NCBI RefSeq assembly: GCF_900129315.1
Contig: NZ_FQUS01000001.1
Location: forward strand, 429,220-493,219
Source: Fodinibius roseus
Lineage (GTDB): Bacteria > Bacteroidota > Rhodothermia > Balneolales > Balneolaceae
Direction of reading: 5' to 3'
Length of the DNA stretch: 64,000 nt
The position numbers and the translations under genes were made by a program. Positions 52,745 through 61,537 of the stretch are shown here, piece after piece; position 1 is the stretch's first letter; each line of letters starts with the position of its first letter. The notes beneath the pieces were generated by a model. That model did not search any database, was not told where the DNA came from, and saw only the letters and a program-made list of their open reading frames with translations.

Positions 52745-55723
52745 TTAATCGAGCTGAAACTGATCGAACTGTTGCTTGTTTTCTTCACGGGTAGAGGGAA
52801 GTGAAATACGAGCGGTGGTTATGGAGTCCACCCGTTCTGCAAGTTCGGTCGCCCGGTTATCCAGTCCGGCCATAAAATAAATACGCTGCACGATGGTAAG
52901 GTGACTGATGGCAAAAGAGACTTCCTGGGTAACTCTTTGCCGCTGTGAAGATATTTGCTGCATCCGTCTTTCCAGCTCTTGTCGTTTACCTATGTCGGCA
53001 TTTTGGCGGGCCGTTTCCAATTCGGCTTCAGCGGTTGACAGCTGTCGCTGAATTTCATCAAACTTGCTCATATTTTCTCTCAGATCCGTCATAAGGGTCT
53101 TCTCCGCCTTCCGGGCCAGATCAACAGCACTGCTGTCATCACCTACACTGGCATAACTGTAGGCATAGAGGGTGATAGAATTGACATTATTGCCGGTTAC
53201 ATTAAAGGGAATACGTTCTTCTCCCCAGTTCAGCCAGTAGCGGGCGCTGTCGGGCTTCCCGATTTCCTTATATTTGGAAGCGAGTTCCGTAATGCTGAAG
53301 CGATAATTTCCAAGCATACGTCTGATATTTTCGTCAAAATAGGCATTGGGATTATTCCATTCCCTGAATCTGAAGTTTTCGAGCCGTTCGGCATGGATGG
53401 ATGGGTCAATCCAGCCGTAGCCTGCATCATCGTGCCGCTGGGGGACAATGCGGAAGGCTTTGCCTTCGAACCGGAAGTAAGGCTGCAGGTTTAGCTGGCT
53501 TTGTGATGATACCGTATTGGCAAAGTACACGGGACGCAGCCACTTGTTATTTCGGAGGATGTTTAATATTACCTCATCCTGCACCTGGGTATAATACCGG
53601 GTGTTGCCCTGCGGGCCCTGTCCCGCCGAACGCCCCTCGTAATACCAGTATACCTCGTCGTCCAACGAGTCCACCGGGATACCGAAGTCAATCCCTTTGC
53701 TGTAGATTTCCAGGGAGGTATCCGGGGTAACACCAATGGTTTCTTTATATCTACCGGCCCCGGAAAACGCCTGTCTCAACAGCTCTTTATCCACCGGGAT
53801 GGAGATCGTATCCGGCTGGTGCATGGAAAGACTGCTGGTCATCTGTTCGATCTCCTCATCGGTAAGCGAGATGGGGAGCGGGGGGGACTCATGAGACCAC
53901 TGGTCCCGCAGCTGTTTAATATACCAGTCGGTATTCAGCAAGCTCAGGTTTACGATGCGCACGTCCGTGCGAACGCCTTCCACTTCCTGCAGGTACCACA
54001 GCGGGAAGGTATCGTTATCGCCGTTGGTAAAGAGGATGGAGTTGGGGGCCGTCGACTGCAGCAGGTTATAGGCGTAGTCAGGTGCTACATAGCGCTCACT
54101 GCGGTCGTGATCATTAAAATTTTGCACGCCCATCAACAGGGGAGAAGCACAGAACAGCAGGCCGAAAATCCCGTACGCAGCCAGCTTGCTGGACCTCAGG
54201 TATTCTTTAACTAATTCAATCAGGCCTATCCCGCCCATACCAATCCATATGGAAAACGCAAAAAAGGATCCCACATAGGCATAGTCCCGCTCGCGAGGCT
54301 CCATGGGGGTTTGATTGAGAAAGACAATAACAGCGAGTCCGGTCATTAAAAACAGGACCAGTACCGAAAGTGCCCGCTTCCAGTCTAGTTGAAAATGAAA
54401 GATCATCCCGAAAAGCCCCAGCAGGAAGGGAATATAAAAATAACTGTTATGAGCGGGATTGTCCTCATGTTCCGTCTCTGTGAACCCGCTTTGCCATCCG
54501 GCATCCTGGATATCCGCATCGCGTCCGATAAAATTCCAGGCAAAATAGCGGATATACATGTGATCCAGCTGGTAGCTCAGGAAGAAATCCAGATCACTGG
54601 AATATTGTGCGTACTGACGCATGTGTTGCGGGTTGGTAGAATAACGGCGTGGAAAAAAGACCGCCTGATCGCGATTAATCGTACCCTGCTCATTGTCAAA
54701 GGTATTGCCGGTCAGAAGCGGTGTATTGCCGTATTGCTCGCGTTCGAGATAGCTGATAAAGGCTTCCACTGTTTCCGGATCATTTTCGTCGATGGGAGGA
54801 TCGGCCGCAGAACGGATAAAGATGAGCGCATAGGAGGAGTAGCCGATGATAATCATGGCATAGCTCAAAAGCGCAATATTAGCCATACGATGATTATGTT
54901 TGTGCGTGTAGTAAATACCGCCCCCAAGAAGCAGTACCACCAAAATCATAAAGAAAATAGGTCCTATTAAGCCGTAACTGGCGTGTGTAACGCCCTCCAT
55001 GATGGAAGGCAGCGACTGCACGGTAAAGGGATAGATTACCAAAAAGGCGGCCGAAGCGATCGCAGCTGAAAGTGTAAACGAAGACAGCCCGAACTCTTTT
55101 TTCTTGAAATAGATAATCAGGGCGACAAAAAAGAGAGCCAGCAGGTTTAACAGGTGTACGCCCAGGGCCAGCCCAAACAGGTAAGCGATGAGAATGAGCC
55201 AGCGTTCGTTATAGGGCTCATCATGATTTTCGGCCCAGACCAGAGCCAGCCAGACTACCATGGCCGTAAAGAACATGGATACGGCGTAGACTTCAGCTTC
55301 TACGGCATTAAACCAGAAGGTGTCGGTAACCGCAAAGGTAAAGGCTCCGAGAAGCGCACCCCCGTACATGCCGATTTTTTCGATATCCGCCATCTTGTCG
55401 GGCGCTCCTTTCCATTCGCGCACCAGCCGTACAATCACCAGGTAGAGCAGCATTACTGTCAAAGCGGAACTGAGCACACTGATGAAGTTAATGCTTGCCG
55501 CTACGTATCCTGCGGGCATGAACATTGAAAACAGGCGCCCCAACAGGGAGTAGAACGGCGCCCCGGGAGGATGGTTAACCTGGAGTTCGTGAGCAACAGC
55601 TATAAATTCTCCGGCATCCCAGAAGCTGGCCGTAGGGGCCATGGTTAAGACGTAAAGGATCAGAGAAGCAAGAAAGGCAAATAGGGCTAAGGTCCTATTT
55701 GTTGCTCTGTGATTCGAAAACAT
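52745..55723 (-). CDS. DUF2723 membrane glycosyltransferase (O-mannosyltransferase-like)
   Basis: 992-aa multi-pass membrane protein. The N-terminal DUF2723 domain (about 15-200) has the hallmark TASFWDAGEFIAVAHELQVN then HPPGAPFYSLLGRLFS, including the conserved Asp-Ala-Gly-Glu of the GT-C active site. More membrane helices follow to about residue 540. The C-terminal periplasmic part starts with NGDNDTFPLWYLQEVEGVRTD, is TPR-like, and has a coiled coil near 880-940. Family members are proposed protein O-glycosylation enzymes in Bacteroidota. I start at ATG 55723, which has AGGTG seven bases upstream; a GTG two codons earlier is possible. Confidence 0.88.
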   Translation of the reverse strand: MFSNHRATNRTLALFAFLASLILYVLTMAPTASFWDAGEFIAVAHELQVNHPPGAPFYSLLGRLFSMFMPAGYVAASINFISVLSSALTVMLLYLVIVRLVREWKGAPDKMADIEKIGMYGGALLGAFTFAVTDTFWFNAVEAEVYAVSMFFTAMVVWLALVWAENHDEPYNERWLILIAYLFGLALGVHLLNLLALFFVALIIYFKKKEFGLSSFTLSAAIASAAFLVIYPFTVQSLPSIMEGVTHASYGLIGPIFFMILVVLLLGGGIYYTHKHNHRMANIALLSYAMIIIGYSSYALIFIRSAADPPIDENDPETVEAFISYLEREQYGNTPLLTGNTFDNEQGTINRDQAVFFPRRYSTNPQHMRQYAQYSSDLDFFLSYQLDHMYIRYFAWNFIGRDADIQDAGWQSGFTETEHEDNPAHNSYFYIPFLLGLFGMIFHFQLDWKRALSVLVLFLMTGLAVIVFLNQTPMEPRERDYAYVGSFFAFSIWIGMGGIGLIELVKEYLRSSKLAAYGIFGLLFCASPLLMGVQNFNDHDRSERYVAPDYAYNLLQSTAPNSILFTNGDNDTFPLWYLQEVEGVRTDVRIVNLSLLNTDWYIKQLRDQWSHESPPLPISLTDEEIEQMTSSLSMHQPDTISIPVDKELLRQAFSGAGRYKETIGVTPDTSLEIYSKGIDFGIPVDSLDDEVYWYYEGRSAGQGPQGNTRYYTQVQDEVILNILRNNKWLRPVYFANTVSSQSQLNLQPYFRFEGKAFRIVPQRHDDAGYGWIDPSIHAERLENFRFREWNNPNAYFDENIRRMLGNYRFSITELASKYKEIGKPDSARYWLNWGEERIPFNVTGNNVNSITLYAYSYASVGDDSSAVDLARKAEKTLMTDLRENMSKFDEIQRQLSTAEAELETARQNADIGKRQELERRMQQISSQRQRVTQEVSFAISHLTIVQRIYFMAGLDNRATELAERVDSITTARISLPSTREENKQQFDQFQLD

Positions 55724-55981
55724 TCGCACCTGTTTTTCATTAAAAAGTTAATACCTCAATTCAGCAGGCAATAATAGCCATAGGTAAGATATAATCAAAA
55801 TGATACAGCTATTTTCAATGGATTGCCAATGCGCAGCTGACTGAGGTTATGAACGGTAAGACAATGGGGATATTTTAAACGGCCTGTCGTGGATCTCCCA
55901 TCCCGGGTAGTCGGGAGTGCAGGCATGTAAGTGATCCCGTGCACAGGGATAAGAATTTAAACCGCCGTAGGCTGCCAGCTG

Positions 55982-56581
55982 TTAATCCTCCTGTTTAACG
56001 GGAAGCTGCTCTGCATCTACCGAGGAAAGGTCCATTGCCTCAAAGTCAAGCGCTTGTGAGTTCAAACAATATCTGAGTCCCGTTGGATCGGGACCATCTT
56101 CGAATACGTGTCCCAGGTGCGATCCACAGCGGGCACATACGGTTTCGGTGCGGGTCATAAACAGGCTGTTATCTTCTTTTTCACCAACTACTGACGGTTT
56201 AATCGGTTCCCAGAAGCTGGGCCACCCGGTACCCGATTCATATTTGGTTTCGGAGGTGAAAACCGGTTGTCCGCAGGCCCCGCAATAATAGACCCCTTCC
56301 TCTTTGTTGTCATAATACTCATTGATAAACGGAAGTTCGGTGCCGCGCTTGCGTAGTATACGATATTCCCCGGAGGTGAGAATCTTTTTCCATTCCGCTT
56401 CTGTTTTTACCACTTCATATTCATCTTCTTTTTCTTTCATGGTATCAGCGTGTTCTGCTTCTAATGTTTGTCCCCCTGCCAGAGATATATGACGGCCGGT
56501 ATTCTCTTGGCTTTTGTTGCCATTTAAACAACTTACGGCAAGGATGGCAAGAACAAGTGTCGGTATTAGTGTTTTCATCAT
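55982..56581 (-). CDS. msrB: Peptide-methionine (R)-S-oxide reductase, lipoprotein form
   Basis: 199-aa MsrB that reduces the R-sulfoxide of methionine in proteins. The catalytic cysteine is C172 (RYCLNSQALDF), and the structural zinc is held by C100, C103, C149 and C152 (CGAC and CARC). A lipobox LAVSC (C18) and about 50 linker residues place it in the periplasm, where it would repair oxidised envelope proteins. Family motifs GTELPFINEYYDNKEEG and SGTGWPSFWEP are intact. It is not fused to MsrA and stands alone. Confidence 0.95.
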   Translation of the reverse strand: MMKTLIPTLVLAILAVSCLNGNKSQENTGRHISLAGGQTLEAEHADTMKEKEDEYEVVKTEAEWKKILTSGEYRILRKRGTELPFINEYYDNKEEGVYYCGACGQPVFTSETKYESGTGWPSFWEPIKPSVVGEKEDNSLFMTRTETVCARCGSHLGHVFEDGPDPTGLRYCLNSQALDFEAMDLSSVDAEQLPVKQED

Positions 56582-57156
56582 CGGTTGGTTTTTGTTAAAC
56601 GCCCCTATTCGGATTACTCACTGAGAAATTTAGTTGTTGACAAGACGAAACCGAGCCAAGATTTAAAAACGTATAACATATACATTAATTGCACCTGGTA
56701 CAGTTTCAGAGCCGGCCACGGGTAAATTTCGTATTCATGCGTGAATAATCCGGGGTAACCACTCTTGCGAGCAAGAAAAAATTACCGGTTCCTGAAGGTA
56801 AACAATCCTGATTCAATAATAATTCTATTCGATATTTCTTTACAAATGCCATAATGGGAATCCGGTACGGCAGAATATTTCATAACGCTGACAAAGAGAA
56901 CCAACCGGGCACAGTGTTCTTTCGGACGGGTCATAATGTATTGGGAGACTTTGCAAAACCCGACTGTCATCCTGAACGCAGCTGAAGGATTTCACTCTAA
57001 AAGCCGTAGTTGTTCTTTAGAAATTCTTCGAAAGACTCAGAATGAGAACTCAACGCTGCTTCAAAGCCTCCAGTTAAGGTACATACAGCCCGGGACCAGG
57101 GACAACGGATGTAATCGTGGAACCAAACGGAAGGGATATGCAGGCAGCTAAACAAC
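56582..57156. other. msrB-PagL intergenic region
   Basis: 575 bp between the start of msrB and the end of the PagL-like gene. Besides the repeat at 56946-57050 no gene, terminator or promoter could be supported. Short open frames on both strands overlap the repeat and are judged accidental. Confidence 0.5.
56946..57050 (+). repeat. TGTCATCCTGA-type intergenic repeat, copy 2
   Basis: Reads ACTTTGCAAAACCCGACTGT then CATCCTGAACGCAGCTGAAGGAT, and ends GAAATTCTTCGAAAGACTCA then GAATGA. Same plan as 40505-40610 with inverted ends. Confidence 0.55.
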
Positions 57157-57828
57157 CTAAAAGAACGTGATGGAAGTATAGTAAAAATTGGAATCTATGC
57201 CGGGATTGACCTGCCCCCGTTCTCCGTTGGACAGGTGATGATACCTGACGCCCAGCGAGAGCGAGACGGAAGGGAAGATCATCATTTCAACACCTCCTCC
57301 GGCATCAAATGTAAAATTCAGCTTTTTCCCGCGGTTGTCGGGAAACGGTTTGTCCATGTACATGAGTCCGGTCGAAATATTGACGAAAGGCTGAAAGGTA
57401 CCGGTGGAAAGAAAGTTAAGCTGTAAACCCACGGGAGAGATACCGAATCCCGAGAGTGAATTTTTGTAGGTATAGGGTTCAAATCCCTGATAGGAATAGT
57501 TGGAATAAAGGTTTACCCGTAAATTATATTCTAACACGGAGTCATAAGCGCGAACAAGCTTCCTGTTGTACCGCAAACCAAAGGATCGGATATGTGCATC
57601 TTGCGTTTTACCCCACAACCGGTATGAGTCCAGAGCAAATCCCATCCATACAGAAAACTCATTGGGGTTAGCCAGGGATTGTGATCTTAGCTGGCGTTGT
57701 GTTTTGTTTTCATATGTTTGTTGATCTGTGCTGTCGGTAGCCGATTCAGGTTGTGCACGGACTGCGGACGCAAGGAAGGACAAGCCCAGCAGGACAAATA
57801 AAACTTTTACATGGTACAGGCTCTTCAT
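57157..57828 (-). CDS. PagL-like lipid A deacylase/acyloxyacyl hydrolase-family protein
   Basis: 223-aa outer-membrane protein with a signal peptide ending near VRAQ (residue 26) and an eight-strand beta-barrel ending in aromatic TFF. The C-terminal RYHHLSNGE holds the HxSN motif (H198, S200, N201) typical of PagL and related acyloxyacyl hydrolases; the last strand ends SNFYYTSITFF. PagL removes the 3-O acyl chain of lipid A. The catalytic Glu is not certain from sequence. It starts 8 bp after the CDF transporter gene ends, so the two form an operon. Confidence 0.72.
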   Translation of the reverse strand: MKSLYHVKVLFVLLGLSFLASAVRAQPESATDSTDQQTYENKTQRQLRSQSLANPNEFSVWMGFALDSYRLWGKTQDAHIRSFGLRYNRKLVRAYDSVLEYNLRVNLYSNYSYQGFEPYTYKNSLSGFGISPVGLQLNFLSTGTFQPFVNISTGLMYMDKPFPDNRGKKLNFTFDAGGGVEMMIFPSVSLSLGVRYHHLSNGERGQVNPGIDSNFYYTSITFF

Positions 57829-57836
57829 TGCTACAC

Positions 57837-58748
57837 TCAGATATGTTTTGCTTTTTCCGATTCTACAAAGACCCGTTTAATGAGCGGGAACTGGTCCTTT
57901 ATTTTTTGCGTCAGTGCGGCTGTGGTATCTTCAACATCCTGCGAGGACATATTATCCCTGAAATCAACGCTGATATTAAGCAGGATAAAATTTGGTCCCA
58001 TATGTAGCGTCAGGGTTTCATGTACTGATTTTATTCCCTGAAAAGAGGAGAGTATTTCTTCAACTTCCTCCAGGATACGCGGGTCAGCACTTTCTCCGAT
58101 CAGCAATCCCTTTGTTTCGTAGGCCAGCCAGGTAGCGGTGGTGCCCAGTATCAGACCGATGACAATAGAGGCAATGCCATCAAAAACCGGCATGCCGGTC
58201 CACTGGCTGAGTCCGATTCCCGTTATGGCCACGAAAAGACCCAACAGTGCAGCTGAGTCTTCAAATAACACCACGAAAGTGGTTGGATTCTTTTCCTTTT
58301 GCACCGCCTCAAAATAGCCGCGCTCCCCCTTTATCTTCTTAAATTCTTTCCACGCAAAATACCAGGCAATTCCGGTTATCACCATAGCAGCGCCCAACAC
58401 ACCGTAGCTCACGATCGCATTTTCTATGGGATGCGGATCCATCACGCTGTGGATACCTTCGTATATAGAAATGCCTGCCCCGACGGCAAACACCATAATC
58501 GCTACAATGAAGCTCCAAAAATAGATCTCTTTCCCATAGCCGAAAGGGTGGACCCGGTCGGCCGGTTTTTTAGCCCGTTTTAAGCCCAGCAGCAACAGAA
58601 GCTGATTGCTGGTATCAACCGTGGTATGAATGCCCTCCGAAAACATGGCCGAGCTACCGGTAACGGCAGCAGCAATAAATTTTACAACGGCGATGATACC
58701 GTTAGCGATGAGCGCAGCATAAATAACTTTTTTTGATCCTGATGCCAT
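57837..58748 (-). CDS. Cation diffusion facilitator family transporter
   Basis: 303-aa inner-membrane metal exporter of the CDF family (Zn2+, Co2+, Fe2+ or Mn2+/H+ antiport). Six hydrophobic helices can be traced. Metal-site residues are H41 and D45 in GIHTTVDTSNQ and the E163-D164 pair in LFEDSAALLG, a pattern of the SLC30A9-like branch rather than the usual DxxxD/HxxxD. HPFGYGKEIYFWSF is the family loop. The C-terminal cytoplasmic domain (about 215-300) has the ferredoxin-like dimer fold. Metal cannot be told from sequence. Confidence 0.9.
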   Translation of the reverse strand: MASGSKKVIYAALIANGIIAVVKFIAAAVTGSSAMFSEGIHTTVDTSNQLLLLLGLKRAKKPADRVHPFGYGKEIYFWSFIVAIMVFAVGAGISIYEGIHSVMDPHPIENAIVSYGVLGAAMVITGIAWYFAWKEFKKIKGERGYFEAVQKEKNPTTFVVLFEDSAALLGLFVAITGIGLSQWTGMPVFDGIASIVIGLILGTTATWLAYETKGLLIGESADPRILEEVEEILSSFQGIKSVHETLTLHMGPNFILLNISVDFRDNMSSQDVEDTTAALTQKIKDQFPLIKRVFVESEKAKHI

Positions 58749-58914
58749 ACAATACCTTGCCCTTAATTCTTTTTTTGGACGGCTTTAGTATTATTACCCC
58801 GGGGCAAAGCCACCGGGATAATAATTTAACGATACGCCGAAAACGTTAGTTGTAATTTTCGACCCGGAAGGTCGGGGAAACAGACCACCTGGCTAATAAC
58901 TTCATAATAATTCC

Positions 58915-60228
58915 TTATTCTTCATCTCCGGTATAGACAATGCGCCAGACTTTACCCTTTTGTGAATCCGTAACGTACAGTGAGCCATCCGCACCGGACG
59001 CAAGTCCCGTGGGACGAGCTTCAGCATTTCCGGGGGAAGAAAGAGAATCCTGTCCCGCAAAACCGTCAGCAAAAACTTCATACTCGCCATCTACCTCTGC
59101 GCCGTCAAACGGGACAAAAGTCACATTATAGCCTTGCTGAGGCTCCGGAGCCCGGTTCCAGCTGCCATGGAAAGCAATAAAAGCCCCACTGGAATAGTGA
59201 TCCGGATACTGGGTTCCGCTGTAGAAAATAAGGTCGTTGGGGGCCCAGTGAGCAGGAAACGTAATAATGGGATCTTCGTATTCATCCCCTTCATAAGCCG
59301 TTTCCCCGTCACCTCCATACTCGGGAGCAATCATCTTTTGTCCGGTCAGCCCGTCATAATACGTATACGGCCAGCCAAAGTTATCGCCCTCGTCGACGGC
59401 AAACATCTCTTCCGCCGGCAGCTCGGCATTGTCTTCCACCGTATAATAGTCAGGCCACAGCGTATTCAGCTGATCCCGGCCATGCTGAACAATATACAGC
59501 TTGCCGGCATTCTCGTTCCAGTCCAGTGCCACGGAGTTCCGAATTCCGGTAGTGTACCGCTCCCCGTCTTCCTCGAACGATTGTCCCGTCGTATTCGCAT
59601 CAAATTGCCACACGCCCCCATGGTTCTCCAGCTGTGGACAGGGGTCCATGCCTGGTGACTCCGGTGTCCGTCCTTCTTCCTGACAGGCATTGGAAGGACC
59701 GCCGACATTAACGTATAGATTTCCGGATCCGTCAAAGGTGAATGACTTTGCCGCATGTGAGTCCTGATCGGGAAATCCTTCGACTACAATTTCAGCTTCT
59801 CCCCGGGGGACCAGCTGATTCTCTTCCATCGTATAGCGGACCACGGATGTGTCGGATGAGGAATACAGGTACCCATCATGCAATTGAATACCGGTGCCCG
59901 CATAGGAACCAAAATATTCGACCTGGTCTGCCGTGCCGTCACCGTCCTCATCTCTCAATGCAGCAATACTGCCTCCGTTCTTCTCCTCTTCAAGAGCGAT
60001 ATAAATGTCCCCGTTTTCAGCTACGGTGACGTGCCGTGCCTGGCCAACGCTGTCGGCCACCACAACGGCTTGAAAATTATCGGGAAGGGTTATGCCCCCG
60101 TTATCCTCCGAAAAGTTCAGCGTCTGTGATGAAGAAGTGGAGGTCTCTCCGCCACAGCCAGTCAATGTCATGCCCAGCAATACTACAATCCCAATTTTTA
60201 GAAGTCTCATATTATCAAATTTTGACAT
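58915..60228 (-). CDS. PQQ-dependent sugar dehydrogenase lipoprotein (sGDH/sorbosone type)
   Basis: 437-aa exported six-bladed beta-propeller of the soluble glucose/L-sorbosone dehydrogenase family. The lipobox LTGC gives C25; an in-frame ATG at residue 7 is an alternative start. DGDGTADQVEYFG, RNSVALDWNENAGKLYIVQH and FGWPYTYYDG are family segments. The C-terminus has GLASGADGSLYVTDSQKGKV then WRIVY. It oxidises an aldose or similar substrate in the periplasm with PQQ. An SMP-30-type lactonase gene starts 272 bp away on the opposite strand, a sensible partner for the lactone product. Confidence 0.87.
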   Translation of the reverse strand: MSKFDNMRLLKIGIVVLLGMTLTGCGGETSTSSSQTLNFSEDNGGITLPDNFQAVVVADSVGQARHVTVAENGDIYIALEEEKNGGSIAALRDEDGDGTADQVEYFGSYAGTGIQLHDGYLYSSSDTSVVRYTMEENQLVPRGEAEIVVEGFPDQDSHAAKSFTFDGSGNLYVNVGGPSNACQEEGRTPESPGMDPCPQLENHGGVWQFDANTTGQSFEEDGERYTTGIRNSVALDWNENAGKLYIVQHGRDQLNTLWPDYYTVEDNAELPAEEMFAVDEGDNFGWPYTYYDGLTGQKMIAPEYGGDGETAYEGDEYEDPIITFPAHWAPNDLIFYSGTQYPDHYSSGAFIAFHGSWNRAPEPQQGYNVTFVPFDGAEVDGEYEVFADGFAGQDSLSSPGNAEARPTGLASGADGSLYVTDSQKGKVWRIVYTGDEE

Positions 60229-60327
60229 TAAATTTATTTGTAACTCATTATAATAAGTTATAGATATATTTCATTCCACATAAATTTTATTATAACACAA
60301 AGGTTTCTTAAAATAGTTACTCCAATA

Positions 60328-60463
60328 AGGGCTTTGAAAAGCAGGGGTTTTGTTCAATACCGAAACCTAAGCTCATGTAAAACTCCAGCATATAAAGAGC
60401 ATATGTGAAGTTTTAAATGTGTGAAAAGGCAGGGATTGGCCAAAAGAACGGTTTTACAAACGC
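60328..60463 (-). repeat. Dispersed intergenic repeat, inverted copy 6
   Basis: The minus strand reads GCGTTTGTAAAACCGTTCTT then TTGGCCAATCCCTGC, then TATATGCTGGAGTTTTACAT, GAACAAAACCCCTGCTTTTC and AAAGCCC. This is the full order of blocks found in copies 1-3 and the cleanest inverted example. Confidence 0.6.
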
Positions 60464-60500
60464 TTCTCAAATGATAATTTAAATAAGTGAGGACAGGGAT

Positions 60501-61406
60501 ATGATGAATATTTTTAAATGCTTTACGTTATTAATTGCAGTGTTTCTGCTCGTGTCAACGGTATCTGCACAGGAAAATTCACTTACGTCCGGGAAGGCCG
60601 AGAAGGTTACTGACGGATTTAAGTTTACGGAGGGGCCCTACTGGCATGCCGACGGCTATCTTCTTTTTAGTGATATTCCTGCTAATACTATTTATAAATG
60701 GACGCCCGGATCTGCGAAATCGGACATTTTTATTAAACCATCAGGCAATTCCAATGGCATAGCGATGGATTCGGAGGGCAGACTCGTCTTGGCACAGCAT
60801 GAGGGAAAGATTTCTGCTCTTAATGGTGAGCACCAAATGGTTGTTCTGGCCGAGAGTTTTAAAGGCAAGCGATTAAACAGTCCGAATGACCTAACCATAG
60901 CGTCAGATGGGACGATCTATTTTACGGACCCGCCCTTTGGAGTGGATGAAGAAGAAAAGGAACTCATGTTCAGCGGCGTTTACATGCTTGATGAGGAGGG
61001 ATCTCCGCAACTGCTGTTCGATGGGTTTGAAACACCTAACGGGATCGTGTTGAATGAGGATGAATCAAAAATCTATGTAAATGATACGAGATCAGGGGAT
61101 ATCATGGTATTCGAAGTCGCATCGGACGGGACCTTTGAAAACCCGGAATCCTTTGCCAGCGTAGGCGCTTCGATCGACAGCGGTGCAGCCGATGGCATGG
61201 TCGTTGACAGGCAGGGACGACTCTATAGCACGGGTCCCGGCGGACTTTTTGTCTTTTCTCCTGAGGGACAGCAGCTGGAAAAAATTGAGCTGCCCGACCG
61301 GGCAACAAATATGGGATGGGGCGGTCCTGAAAACCGGACGCTCTATATCACCACCCCCTCGGCCATTTACCGGCTGGAGATGACGGCTGAAGGGGTGAAT
61401 AATTGA
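60501..61406 (+). CDS. SMP-30/gluconolactonase-family lactonase, exported
   Basis: 301-aa calcium-dependent six-bladed propeller with a Sec signal ending near VSAQ (residue 24). The family start DGFKFTEGPYWHADGYLLFS carries the metal ligand E44. RLNSPNDLTIASDGTIYFTD and ADGMVVDRQGRLYSTGPGG supply the Asn and Asp ligands, and TNMGWGGPENRTLYITT is the final blade motif. It should open aldonolactones in the periplasm. It is divergent from a PQQ sugar dehydrogenase gene, its likely functional partner. Confidence 0.9.
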   Translation: MMNIFKCFTLLIAVFLLVSTVSAQENSLTSGKAEKVTDGFKFTEGPYWHADGYLLFSDIPANTIYKWTPGSAKSDIFIKPSGNSNGIAMDSEGRLVLAQHEGKISALNGEHQMVVLAESFKGKRLNSPNDLTIASDGTIYFTDPPFGVDEEEKELMFSGVYMLDEEGSPQLLFDGFETPNGIVLNEDESKIYVNDTRSGDIMVFEVASDGTFENPESFASVGASIDSGAADGMVVDRQGRLYSTGPGGLFVFSPEGQQLEKIELPDRATNMGWGGPENRTLYITTPSAIYRLEMTAEGVNN

Positions 61407-61537
61407 TTGCTTCGCCTGAAAATGCATCATGGCAATCCCTGCTTAGTAAAAAACCACTGAAGCACGCTATGAAGCATACTCCGGCATAGGCGGGAACACT
61501 TCCAGGAATATCACTGCCGGCTGCTGCGGTTGCCTTC

